A stretch of DNA of 32,453 nt. Origin: an uncultured Collinsella sp. (GTDB taxonomy: Bacteria; Actinomycetota; Coriobacteriia; Coriobacteriales; Coriobacteriaceae). Each line of letters starts with the position of its first letter. Position 1 is the stretch's first letter. A program made the translations under genes and the position numbers. This document shows, in pieces, positions 24,652 to 32,400 of this stretch. The stretch spans positions 1 through 32,453 of the forward strand of contig CAUDQR010000026.1 of the NCBI GenBank assembly GCA_958451615.1. Reading direction: 5' to 3'. The notes under the pieces are model-generated. The model made no database searches, was not told the origin of the DNA, and saw only the letters and a program-made list of their open reading frames with translations.

Positions 24652-25677
24652 ATGCGAGAACCCGTGTCCAGTCCGTTTACCAGCTTTTTAGCCCAGCACT
24701 TTGACCAGATTAACGACTATCTGGCCACGTTCTTTGACGGACAGGCGACTTCCGCCGATATCGAGCGCTACCTGTATACCCCGCTCTCGGCATTTACGGC
24801 AAACGCTGGCAAGCGCCACCGCCCGCTCATCTGCATGCTCGCCGCCACTGCGGTAGGCGGCAGCTTTGAGAGCGCCCGCAGCGCAGCGGCGGCCATCGAG
24901 CACTTTCAGTCGGGCGCACTCATCCACGACGACATCGCCGACAACGGGCAGATTCGTCGCGGCAAGCCCTGCATGCACCTTACCGAGGGCACCGGTCTTG
25001 CCATCAACTGCGGTGACCTGGCGCTCACCATGGTCACCAAGACGGTTCTCGACGACCCCACACTCAACGCAGACGTGAAGCTTCGCGTGCTCCACGAGCT
25101 TACCGAAATGATCGTCCGTACCATCGAGGGCCAGGCGCTCGACCTGGGCTGGGTCCGCGACGGGCGCTTTGACATTTCGGTCGACGATTATCTGGACATG
25201 GCGACGCACAAGACCGCGTACTACAGCGGAGCGACGCCGCTTGCCGCCGGAGCCATTATCGGCGGCGGCAGCGAAGAGCAGATTGAGGCACTGCGCGCCT
25301 TTGGGCTGCACACGGGCCTTGCCTTCCAGATTCAAGACGACCTGCTCAACTTGATCGGCACCAAGGAGGCCGCCAACAAGGACTTCCGCACCGATATCAC
25401 CGAGGGCAAGCGCACCCTCGTTGCCGTGCATGCCCTGTCAGACGAGCGCTATCACGACGAGATCGAGGCAATCCTTTCCTCGGGCACCGAGGACCCTGCG
25501 CAGCTCGCACGCGCCGTGGAGATCTTCCAGGAGACCGGCTCCATCGATTACGCCCACACCTATGCGCTCGACCTGACCGCTAAGGCCAAGGCCGCTATCG
25601 AAGGCGTCGAGCTCGACCCGCATGCGCGCGAGCTCTTCCTCTCAATGGCAGATTTCTTTGTGGAGCGTCTTAACTAG
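24652..25677 (+). CDS. Polyprenyl diphosphate synthase family protein
   Basis: 341 residues, trans-prenyltransferase family, which condenses isopentenyl diphosphate onto allylic diphosphates. GKRHRPL near residue 55 binds isopentenyl diphosphate. The first Asp-rich motif is HDDIADNGQIRRGKP, so the usual DDxxD is DDIAD. The second is QIQDDLLNLIGT, where the last Asp of DDxxD is Asn. FRTDITEGKRTLVAVHAL follows as expected. The substitution is seen in some members but makes exact product length hard to call. ATG 24652 lacks a ribosome site; GTG 24664 with GAGAA just upstream is an alternative start. The gene stands alone. Likely product: a quinone side chain or other long-chain prenyl diphosphate. 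Confidence 0.9.
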   Translation: MREPVSSPFTSFLAQHFDQINDYLATFFDGQATSADIERYLYTPLSAFTANAGKRHRPLICMLAATAVGGSFESARSAAAAIEHFQSGALIHDDIADNGQIRRGKPCMHLTEGTGLAINCGDLALTMVTKTVLDDPTLNADVKLRVLHELTEMIVRTIEGQALDLGWVRDGRFDISVDDYLDMATHKTAYYSGATPLAAGAIIGGGSEEQIEALRAFGLHTGLAFQIQDDLLNLIGTKEAANKDFRTDITEGKRTLVAVHALSDERYHDEIEAILSSGTEDPAQLARAVEIFQETGSIDYAHTYALDLTAKAKAAIEGVELDPHARELFLSMADFFVERLN

Positions 25678-25816
25678 CGGGGGTCATAAAACCTGTGGGC
25701 AGCGAGTTTGGGTACAAGTTGCTACACTATTGAGTGCATGTTTATAAATTGTCTCGCGTTGTCTATCCGACACACGCTCAAAATAGTACGAATGGTACGC
25801 CGAAAGGGGTTCGTTC

Positions 25817-26722
25817 ATGGAACCTATTACCACGGGCATGCAGGGAGCAGCCGTCGAGGATGTTCAGTCCCGCCTTCTGCAGCTCGGCTATACAATCGAT
25901 GACGCCGAGGTTGTCGACAAGCGCTTTGGCACCACCACCGAGCAGGCCGTCAGCACCTTCAGGCTCGACAGCGGCCTTGCTGCCGGTCATGCCGTCGATA
26001 TCCCCTGTTGGAGCGCCCTGGTCGACGCCTCGTATAAGCTGGGCGACCGCACCCTGTATCTGCGCATGCCCAATTTCCATGGCGCCGATGTGCAGGCCCT
26101 GCAGCGCGCTCTCAACGTTTTGGGCTTTGCCTGTGGCGAAGACGACGGCTACTTTGGTCCGCATACCGAGGCCGCCCTGCAGCAGTTCCAGGAAAATGTC
26201 GGCCTGTTTGCCGACGGCATGGCCTTCCAGGACACCTACGCCTACATCAACCGCCTGCACCATGTGTGGGAGGGCAAGCCCTCGGTCACCGAAGCCGAGT
26301 CCCGCATCGGTTTTGCTCGCGCCGCCAACGTGCTCGAGCGCTTCCAGATCGCCGTTATCGGTGAGGACCCCATCGCACGCAGCGTTGCTTCGCGCATGTG
26401 GAACATCGCCACGGCAACGACCGACAACAGCGGCATGATGCTCTGCGACTCCGAGGTCCCAACCGACGTTGACCTGGTGCTCGAGATCGCAAGCGACGAG
26501 CTGCTCGCCGACGCCGCGCCACGCGCCACGATTGCCCTCGCCGAGTGCCACAACCTGGCCCAGCGCATCCGCACCGCCAATGTCGCCGCGCAGCAGAAGC
26601 CGGCTCGCATTCGCATTGAGCTCACGGGCATGACGCGCTACAACGGCACCTTCACGGCCAGCGACGCGCAGACGCTCGCCGTACGCCTACTCGACGGCGT
26701 TTGCGATGCCCTCGCAGATTAG
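25817..26722 (+). CDS. Protein with two peptidoglycan-binding domains
   Basis: 301 residues with no signal peptide. Two PG_binding_1-type domains in tandem: residues about 7-72 (GMQGAAVEDVQSRLLQLGYT, FGTTTEQAVSTFR) and 85-150 (HGADVQALQRALNVLGFACG, DGYFGPHTEAALQQFQ). The C-terminal 150 residues (FQIAVIGEDPIARSVASRMW onward) form an alpha/beta-looking region I cannot assign; it keeps none of the zinc ligands expected of an amidase. Ribosome site AAAGGGG seven bases before the ATG. Lack of a secretion signal is odd for a cell-wall binder; actinobacterial CwlM-type proteins are a precedent for cytoplasmic regulators with such domains, but the likeness here is only in domain type. Confidence 0.85.
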   Translation: MEPITTGMQGAAVEDVQSRLLQLGYTIDDAEVVDKRFGTTTEQAVSTFRLDSGLAAGHAVDIPCWSALVDASYKLGDRTLYLRMPNFHGADVQALQRALNVLGFACGEDDGYFGPHTEAALQQFQENVGLFADGMAFQDTYAYINRLHHVWEGKPSVTEAESRIGFARAANVLERFQIAVIGEDPIARSVASRMWNIATATTDNSGMMLCDSEVPTDVDLVLEIASDELLADAAPRATIALAECHNLAQRIRTANVAAQQKPARIRIELTGMTRYNGTFTASDAQTLAVRLLDGVCDALAD

Positions 26723-26760
26723 GTAAACTAGACGAGTTGCTTTTGGGCAACACCACACAT

Positions 26761-26835
26761 TGGGACGTAGTTCAACGGTAGAACTCCGGTTTTTGGTGCC
26801 GGCTGTTGGGGGTTCGAATCCCTCCGTCCCAGCCA
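26761..26835 (+). tRNA. tRNA-Gln (anticodon UUG)
   Basis: A 75-base cloverleaf with 7-bp acceptor stem (TGGGACG with CGTCCCA), D-arm with TAGTTCAACGGTAGAAC, anticodon stem CCGGT/GCCGG with loop TTTTGGT giving anticodon UUG, T-arm with GGTTCGAATCC, discriminator G and an encoded CCA. Its 3' end is duplicated downstream, see the repeat entry. Confidence 0.95.
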
Positions 26836-26844
26836 TTAAAACTG

Positions 26845-26881
26845 AGCGCCCTAAGCCCATAACGGCCCAGGGCGCTTTCTT
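26845..26881 (+). terminator. Terminator of tRNA-Gln
   Basis: AGCGCCCT and AGGGCGCT (26845-26852 and 26869-26876) form an 8-bp stem followed by TTTCTTG, about ten bases after the tRNA CCA end. Confidence 0.65.
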
Positions 26882-26885
26882 GTGG

Positions 26886-27140
26886 GCAAGCGGAGGAATT
26901 CGAACCCGCAAGGGTGCGGAGCTGAGGAAACGCGAAGCGTTTTCCAGCGCAGCACGCAAGGAGCGAAGCGACGCAGCGGGGCGCGGCCGCCGACCAGGCG
27001 GACGCGGAATCCCTCCGTCCCACACCAGCCAAGAGCCCCTCACGTCAAGCAAATCGAGCCAACGCCGCCAAGCGGAGGGATTCGAACCCGCAAGGGTGCG
27101 GAGCGATGCAGCGGGGCGCGGCCGCCGCAGGCAGACGCGG
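26886..27140. repeat. tRNA-derived repeats and duplicated tRNA-Gln 3' end
   Basis: Three related signals. The last 16 bases of the tRNA-Gln acceptor/T-arm side (26816-26831) recur exactly at 27007-27022, the pattern of an attachment site. Two direct copies of a block beginning GCAAGCGGAGGAATTCGAAC or its variant (26886-26922 and 27068-27105) carry, in inverted orientation, the tRNA T-arm consensus (CGGAGGGATTCGAACCC), exact in the second copy. Each block is followed by a shared GC-rich tail (GCAGCGGGGCGCGGCCGCCG). No integrase or other cargo remains. It could be scars of small integrated elements or a family of tRNA-derived mobile repeats. Confidence 0.65.
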
Positions 27141-27143
27141 TGT

Positions 27144-27198
27144 CGGCACTTGGGGACGCTCCTAAGTGCCGGCATTATAGGAACGTCCCCAAGTGCCG
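27144..27198. repeat. Long palindrome with CGGCACTTGGGGACG arms
   Basis: CGGCACTTGGGGACG at 27144-27158 and its exact complement at 27184-27198 bracket 25 bases that include a further partial copy (CTAAGTGCCGG). It folds as one long stem or two alternatives. It has the form of a dispersed intergenic palindrome; no gene is associated. Confidence 0.6.
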
Positions 27199-27234
27199 GC
27201 TCGGGACTATTTTCGAGGACCCTCCGAAGGACTG

Positions 27235-27461
27235 TGGCCAAAAACGGCAAATATGAGTACTGTCACCGTTGTAGCTACATTATTTTCGTTAATAAAAGAA
27301 GATCTTAATGAGATTTATTCGCATCAAGGTCTTCCTTTAATGAACACTTGAGGAGATACGGCAGCTTATCTGCTCGATCGACACGTCAAATCACCTTAAA
27401 TGTGGTCAAAATTACTGCTACTAAAAGAGTATCAGTACTCATATTTGATGTTTTTTGGCCA
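27235..27461. mobile_element. MITE-like element with 28-29-bp inverted ends
   Basis: The left end (27235-27262, beginning TGGCCAAAAA and ending CAAATATGAGTACTG) matches the complement of the right end (27433-27461) over 28-29 bases apart from a small internal difference. The 227-base element is much more AT-rich than its surroundings and has no complete ORF. Long terminal inverted repeats around a short non-coding AT-rich core are typical of miniature inverted-repeat elements moved by a transposase elsewhere. No target-site duplication is obvious. Confidence 0.55.
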
Positions 27462-27568
27462 CGGCTCTTTATAGACACCCTGCACAGCGACGGTGGTAGA
27501 TTTCGGAACGTGTCCGTCAGCCCCGTTCCGAAAAGCGAGCCGCATGCAACGGCCAAGCCACGACAGGC

Positions 27569-27701
27569 CCCGGGAGAGCGGGGACACCGGCTTAGGTTTA
27601 TCGCGAGTTCCGCACGAACAGGAGGCCACTTAATGTGGCCTCCGTCGTGAGCAGGACTGTAGAGCAGGAAACCTAAGCCGGTGTCCCCGCTCTCCCGGGG
27701 C
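27569..27701. repeat. 133-base element with perfect 32-base inverted arms
   Basis: Arms at 27569-27600 and 27670-27701 are exact complements over 32 bases and would form an exceptionally stable hairpin. Inside, at 27606-27658, is a 53-base block with its own hairpin (GAGGCCACTTAATGTGGCCTC is 21 bases of near-palindrome within it). That block recurs exactly, inverted, at 32401-32453. The element ends nine bases from the stop codon of the JetD-like gene and may serve as its transcription end. No coding capacity. Confidence 0.8.
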
Positions 27702-27710
27702 CGGCGGAAT

Positions 27711-29903
27711 TTAGTTGTTCAGCATGCGGTCGAAGCTTCCCGAGTCGCCATCCCGATAGTCGGCGGTCATCAGAATCTCCTGCGGAATGCGCCCGCCCTC
27801 GCGCAGCACATTGCGGAACTGCACGCGCGTGACCATGGGCAGATCCTTGATCGTCGCCGCCAAGTTCTGCGGCACGCCCTGGTTGGCAGCCGCGGGCTCG
27901 CACTCGCCGCCGGCCTTCACGCGACGCTTATGCTCGGCGAGCATGGCGCGGTACATGCCGGCATGCAGGCGAATCTCAACCACATTGGCATTGCGAGCCT
28001 GCTCGACGATGCGCGCGCCCTCGCGGTCGATATCGCCCACGTAGTAGACGTAGTTAAAGCGATAGCCGATCTCAGCCAGATAATCGTCCAGGGCATGCGA
28101 GACGCTCGCCTTGCATCCGCCGCCAAAAATCACGCCGCCCACCTTGATGCCAAAGAGCTTAGCGTGCTTGCGGCCGCGCAGGAGCTTGACGATCTCGTCA
28201 TAGGTGTCCAGGTTCTCGACCATAATGAACGGCTTATCGGCGCCCAGCGTAAAGAAACCCGTAAAGTGCACGGGGCGGTTGGGGGCGACCTTAATCGCCT
28301 GCATGCTGATGCCCTTTTCGGTCATACGCCGAATTAGACGCTCGCCGTGCTTGCCGTCAAAAGCCTTCTCGTCGTTAAAAATCTGGTAGGCACGCTGGCG
28401 GCGCGAGGCAACCGGCGTATCGGCACCTCGGTTTTGCTCGATCCAAGCCTGGATGATTGCGATTTCCTCGGCAATCTTGCGGTTGGACATCTCGTTGTGC
28501 TGAGTGCGCTGCGGAGCCTTTTTGCCGTCCTTGCCCTCGACCTTTACGATCTGTGTCTGCTGCTCCTTGATCTTAGAGAGCGCCGTAGGCGTAGGGACAA
28601 CTTTGAGCAGCTGCCTGCCTAAAACGCGGGCAAGGGCAAACGCCGATACCTCGCCGTGGACGGCCGACTCGGGCTGCTGGGCAGCAGCATCTGCTGCGGC
28701 AGACTCCGGCTTCTTCTGAGACCTGCGCTTAGAATCGCCTTGGGAATTGCGCTCGCGCTTCGGCATAGACGCCTGCTTCTGCGGACGATCGGACTTGCTC
28801 TCCTTCGCCGGCTGGCGCTTAGGCTGCCCCGAAGAAACCTCGGCCTTCGCATCCTCGTCCTGCGGCGTGGTCTTCTCGGCTGCAGTCTCGGCATGGGAAC
28901 TGCGACCCCCGCGATGGCGACGGCGGCGAGGCCTGCTCGACGCGCCCTGCTCCGTCTGCCCATCAGTAGGCTGCTCGCCCTTGGCCTCGGCAGCAACCTC
29001 AAGCTGCGGCTCAACAGGCTTCTGCTCGCGAGCCGCCGGCTCAACGGTTTTCTCGGTTTGTTCGGCCTTCTTGTCCTGAGTGGTCGAAGCCGGCTCGCCC
29101 TTCTCCTGACGCCTTACGGGATACGCGCGCCTCGCAAAACCACGTCCGGGACGACATGAGCCCGGGGCCTTCTTGGCAGACTCCTCAACATCGTCTGCGG
29201 CCTCGGAAAGCTCTTCAACCTCATGCGCGACATCCTGCTGCGCAGCCTTAAAGTGGGCACCACGGCGACGCTGGGGCTCCTGGGCCTCCACGGGCTTTTG
29301 CTCCTTCGCGGGCCTCTGCGACTCGGCAGCAACCTCGTTCTCAACAGCCTCGGCATCCGTCTCACCCTTTTGAGCAACGGCGCGACGGAAGCGCTCCTGC
29401 TGGGCGCGGCGCTGTGCATCGCGCTTGCCGCCCCCGCCAAAACCGCCGCGTCCTGCCTTGGCCGTAAAGGCACGCACAACGTTCTCATCGAGCAGCTCAT
29501 CGGTATCGACATGCTCACGCGGAGCAACTTCTTCCACAGCAGGCGCGTCAGCGGAATCCTCGACGACAAAATCTTCGACGGACTCGGCAGGTTGCTCCTG
29601 GGCATCGCGGATCTCGGCATTGATGGTATAGAACGCCGGGCGCCCGTTAATGCCACTACCCTCGATCTTGGTCACGATATTTGCCGCGATAAGCTCATCG
29701 CGCATCGCCTTGGTGTCGCACTCCTTATCGACGGAGCGGAAAATCTGCGCCAGCGCACTCGACTTAATCTTGAGCGCCTTGCGGCAAAGCAGGTCGTAGG
29801 CAACCAGCTTGGCACGCTCGGCAGAAAGCGATGTCTGGCTGCTCAGACGCTCAGCCAGGGCATCGACATTGTTTTGATTATCGGAATATACCGTCTTGGC
29901 CAC
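27711..29903 (-). CDS. JetD/Toprim-like protein with long disordered middle
   Basis: 730 residues. Start GTG 29903, behind AAAGGGG. Residues about 1-105 look like a small helical DNA-binding fold (AERAKLVAYDLLCRKALKI; INGRPAFYTINAEI). Residues about 105-460 are low-complexity, rich in Glu, Ala, Gln, Lys and Arg, with basic patches (RPRRRRHRGGRSS) and a Gly-rich patch, surely disordered. Residues about 480-700 are globular and carry FIMVENLDTYDEI (near 559) and YVGDIDREGARIVEQ (near 621), which resemble the Glu and DxD sites of the Toprim nuclease domain of Wadjet JetD and DUF2220 proteins. No jetA, jetB or jetC gene is nearby. A nucleic-acid-cleaving or -binding role is inferred; the assignment to JetD is by motif memory only. 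Confidence 0.6.
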   Translation of the reverse strand: MAKTVYSDNQNNVDALAERLSSQTSLSAERAKLVAYDLLCRKALKIKSSALAQIFRSVDKECDTKAMRDELIAANIVTKIEGSGINGRPAFYTINAEIRDAQEQPAESVEDFVVEDSADAPAVEEVAPREHVDTDELLDENVVRAFTAKAGRGGFGGGGKRDAQRRAQQERFRRAVAQKGETDAEAVENEVAAESQRPAKEQKPVEAQEPQRRRGAHFKAAQQDVAHEVEELSEAADDVEESAKKAPGSCRPGRGFARRAYPVRRQEKGEPASTTQDKKAEQTEKTVEPAAREQKPVEPQLEVAAEAKGEQPTDGQTEQGASSRPRRRRHRGGRSSHAETAAEKTTPQDEDAKAEVSSGQPKRQPAKESKSDRPQKQASMPKRERNSQGDSKRRSQKKPESAAADAAAQQPESAVHGEVSAFALARVLGRQLLKVVPTPTALSKIKEQQTQIVKVEGKDGKKAPQRTQHNEMSNRKIAEEIAIIQAWIEQNRGADTPVASRRQRAYQIFNDEKAFDGKHGERLIRRMTEKGISMQAIKVAPNRPVHFTGFFTLGADKPFIMVENLDTYDEIVKLLRGRKHAKLFGIKVGGVIFGGGCKASVSHALDDYLAEIGYRFNYVYYVGDIDREGARIVEQARNANVVEIRLHAGMYRAMLAEHKRRVKAGGECEPAAANQGVPQNLAATIKDLPMVTRVQFRNVLREGGRIPQEILMTADYRDGDSGSFDRMLNN

Positions 29904-30011
29904 GGGGCCCCTTTCATATGCACACATATACGTCCATATGGTACAACGCACGAGCCTATCCACGCAAAACATCTGCGAGAACGCCCTTGCACCACCTGTT
30001 CTCACAAGAAA

Positions 30012-30047
30012 AAAGACCGGGTCCGCTTGATTGCGGACCCGGTCTTT
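30012..30047 (-). terminator. Intrinsic terminator of cstA
   Basis: A perfect 15-bp stem (AAAGACCGGGTCCGC and complement) with a 6-base loop, followed on the minus strand by TTTTTTCTTG. It lies 40 bases after the cstA stop and would separate cstA from the JetD-like gene downstream. Confidence 0.92.
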
Positions 30048-30086
30048 CCGAGTCAAATAGACGGGAGATTCAACCCGTCCGACCGA

Positions 30087-31976
30087 CTAGGCCTTGGCGG
30101 CCTCGGCGTCGGCAGGAGCTTCAGCGGCAGCGGCGCGACCGTACTCGGCCTTGCCCATCTCGGACCACTCGGGCTCCTCATCAGGCATGGAGCCAGCCTC
30201 CTTGCCGAAGAACTCCTTGAGGCAGTTGACGGCGACGATGAGGCCCAGGACCATCAGCAGAACGGCAAAGACGAGCTGCAGGCCCTTGGTGGCGGCGACG
30301 GAGACGGCGGCCGTGGTGGCGGTAGCCGGGATGGTACCGAAGAAACCGTAGGCCTGGACGGCGGTCATGCAGCCCATGGCGCTCTGGACCAGCGAGGTGA
30401 AGGTGCAGCAGAGCAGGAAGGCGACGGGCACGTAGAGCATCCAGCCCTTGCGACCGGTGCACTTGCAGAACACGGCGAGGGTGATCATGGTCATACCGCC
30501 GAGCAGCTGGTTGGAAGCACCAAAGAGCGGCCAGATGTTGGCATAGCCACCAAAAGCGAGGGCGAGACCGGGAAGCAGGGTAACGACCGTGGCGAACCAG
30601 GGGTTGCCGAGGACCTTCATATAGCCGGCCTTGGACTCGATGGCCAGAGCATCGTTGGTCTGGGCAAAGAACTCGGAGAACGAGGTGCGGGCGATGCGGG
30701 CGACGGCGTCGAGCGAGGTCAGGGCCAGAGCGGAGACGTTCATAGTCATGAAGACGGTAGCGAGCGTGCCGTCAACACCGAAGGCCTGCATACCGCGGGA
30801 GATGCCAGCGGCGAAGATCTGGAACGGGGTGGAAGCGACACCAGCGTTGAGGGCGCCGGTACCGGCGGTGTTCATATCGGAGAACATGATGCCGGCGACG
30901 ATGATGGCAAGGATGCCGACGAAGGACTCGACGATCATTGCGCCGTAACCGACCTTGACGGCGTCCTGCTCCTTCTCGACCTGCTTAGAAGAGGTGCCGG
31001 AAGAAACGAGGCTGTGGAAACCGGAGAGAGCACCGCAAGCGACGGAGACGAACAGGACCGGGAACATCATGCCGGAGGCAGTGGAGAAGCCGGTGAAGAC
31101 CGGAGCGGTGATGGTGGCCTGACCGTTGACGCCCAGGACGACGATGCCGAGGACAGCGCAAACGATCATGACGATCATCATGATGGAAGTGAGGTAGTCA
31201 CGCGGGGTCTTGAGCATCTGGATGGGCATAGCGCCAGCGAAGACCAGGTAGACCATGACGACGGCGAACCACTGGAACTTATCCAGGTAGACCGGGAACT
31301 GCATACCGACGGCGAACATGAGAACCATGAGGACCACGCCGGTGACGAACTCGGTAGCACCGGTGAGGTTGAACTTCTTCTGGGCCCAACCAAAGGCGAT
31401 AGCGACGAAGGTGAACAGGATGGAGATGGTACCAGCGCAGCCGGCGGCATAGGACTTGGTGAAGTCGATGGCACCGGTAGCAGCACCAGAAGCGTCAACG
31501 GCCGGGGTGAACATGAACGTCTTGCAGACCATGTCGGTGAAGGCGGCGATGACGATGATGCAGAACAGCCAGCAGAACAGCAGGAACAGGCGACGGCCGG
31601 TCTTGCCGATGTACTTCTCGATGAGCTGAGCGAGCGACTTGCCGTTGTTCTTCATCGAGGCATACAGGGCGCCAAAGTCGTGGACGGCGCCAAAGAAGAT
31701 GCCGCCGACGAGGACCCAGAGCACGACGGGCAGCCAGCCAAAGGCCATGGCGACGATCGTACCCGTAACAGGGCCGGCACCGCAGATCGAGCTGAACTGG
31801 TGCGAGAACGCGGTGAAGGCAGAGACGGGCGAGAAGCTCTTGCCGTCCTTCATGCGCTTGGCCGGCGTGAGGGCCTCTTTGTCAACGCCCCACTTGTTGG
31901 CCAGCCATCGGCCATAGCCCAGATAGCCGCAGGCGAGCACCGCCGCGGCCACAACCATGAGCAAAACTCCGTTCAT
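30087..31976 (-). CDS. cstA: CstA-family carbon starvation / pyruvate or peptide transporter
   Basis: 629 residues and about 16-18 membrane segments. Family landmarks: a GYGRWLANKW opening, FSPVSAFTAFSHQFSSICGAGPVTG (the conserved substrate-path region), GGIFFGAVHDFGALYASMKN, GALSGFHSLVSSGTSSKQ and WPLFGASNQLLGGMTM. E. coli relatives CstA and BtsT import peptides or pyruvate. The C-terminal 35 residues are acidic and Ala-rich (EAPADAEAAKA), outside the membrane. The ATG is preceded by GAGGAGGAAATGTA, a strong site. A terminator hairpin, a short Ile/Val-rich ORF and a promoter lie in its roughly 230-base leader, so it is probably controlled by transcription attenuation. Confidence 0.93.
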   Translation of the reverse strand: MNGVLLMVVAAAVLACGYLGYGRWLANKWGVDKEALTPAKRMKDGKSFSPVSAFTAFSHQFSSICGAGPVTGTIVAMAFGWLPVVLWVLVGGIFFGAVHDFGALYASMKNNGKSLAQLIEKYIGKTGRRLFLLFCWLFCIIVIAAFTDMVCKTFMFTPAVDASGAATGAIDFTKSYAAGCAGTISILFTFVAIAFGWAQKKFNLTGATEFVTGVVLMVLMFAVGMQFPVYLDKFQWFAVVMVYLVFAGAMPIQMLKTPRDYLTSIMMIVMIVCAVLGIVVLGVNGQATITAPVFTGFSTASGMMFPVLFVSVACGALSGFHSLVSSGTSSKQVEKEQDAVKVGYGAMIVESFVGILAIIVAGIMFSDMNTAGTGALNAGVASTPFQIFAAGISRGMQAFGVDGTLATVFMTMNVSALALTSLDAVARIARTSFSEFFAQTNDALAIESKAGYMKVLGNPWFATVVTLLPGLALAFGGYANIWPLFGASNQLLGGMTMITLAVFCKCTGRKGWMLYVPVAFLLCCTFTSLVQSAMGCMTAVQAYGFFGTIPATATTAAVSVAATKGLQLVFAVLLMVLGLIVAVNCLKEFFGKEAGSMPDEEPEWSEMGKAEYGRAAAAEAPADAEAAKA

Positions 31977-32016
31977 TACATTTCCTCCTCTAAAAAGAAC
32001 TTCTCAGACATAAAAA

Positions 32017-32050
32017 ATGAGGGCCGTCGGTTGCGCTCGACGGCCCTCAT
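32017..32050 (-). terminator. Terminator hairpin inside the cstA leader
   Basis: A perfect 13-bp stem (ATGAGGGCCGTCG and complement, 8-base loop) is followed on the minus strand by TTTTTTA. It lies only about 40 bases upstream of the cstA start and downstream of the promoter at 32218-32246, so it must be read through for cstA to be expressed. Just upstream are GGGTTAGC/GCTAGCCC and GCCCGT/ACGGGC pairings that share GCCC and exclude each other. Confidence 0.8.
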
Positions 32051-32101
32051 CTTCATCAGCCGCCCGTTATCGTACGGGCTAGCTGTATGTGCTAACCCGC
32101 A

Positions 32102-32170
32102 TCAGATAATTACTACGCTGATAATGTTTAGCTGATGCGTGAACATGTCTAAGAAATCCTCTTCAATCAT
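32102..32170 (-). CDS. Possible leader peptide of cstA, Ile/Val-rich
   Basis: A 22-codon frame in the cstA leader; an internal ATG at 32146 gives the 14-residue MFTHQLNIISVVII, preceded by GAAGAGG about ten bases upstream, which is a better ribosome site than the first ATG has. Six of the last eight residues are Ile or Val and the frame stops about 50 bases before the terminator hairpin. CGCATCAG within it can pair with CTGATGCG, which spans its stop codon. This is the layout of branched-chain amino-acid attenuators of the ilv type. A strong hairpin (32171-32199) lies directly before the first ATG. Confidence 0.5.
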   Translation of the reverse strand: MIEEDFLDMFTHQLNIISVVII

Positions 32171-32217
32171 GATGTGAACGATCCGTGCGTGTTCACATCC
32201 CCCAGTGGTTGAAAAGG

Positions 32218-32246
32218 AGTATGAAACTTTAGTTACCTAAAGTCAA
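32218..32246 (-). promoter_or_regulatory. cstA promoter with internal palindrome
   Basis: On the minus strand TTGACT (-35, 32241-32246) and CATACT (-10, 32218-32223) lie 17 bases apart. The spacer contains an 18-base inverted repeat with 7-base arms (ACTTTAG and CTAAAGT, 32226-32243), a likely operator. Transcription would start near 32,210. Between this and the repeat at 32401 (32247-32400) I see no gene. Confidence 0.6.
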
Positions 32247-32400
32247 CGCAAATTTGTAATGGATTTTCAAATTCTTTTGAATTTCTCGTTATAAAACGCC
32301 ACTGACCTCGGACTTTACCGAACGACAGTTTTTGCTTGAGAGATGCCCCTCGGGGGCGGGGCGGGCGCCTGCCGCCATATATGAACTTTCCTGCTCGGAC

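Noticed and set aside
26687..27308. Open frames on both strands around tRNA-Gln and the repeats
   Set aside because: They translate tRNA and repeated intergenic DNA; the protein similarity between them only reflects the nucleotide repeats.
29223..32135. 970-codon plus-strand frame across the JetD-like gene and cstA
   Set aside because: Antisense shadow: it runs through two real genes and two terminators, is made of Asp/Glu/Gly-rich nonsense typical of such shadows, and has no ribosome site.
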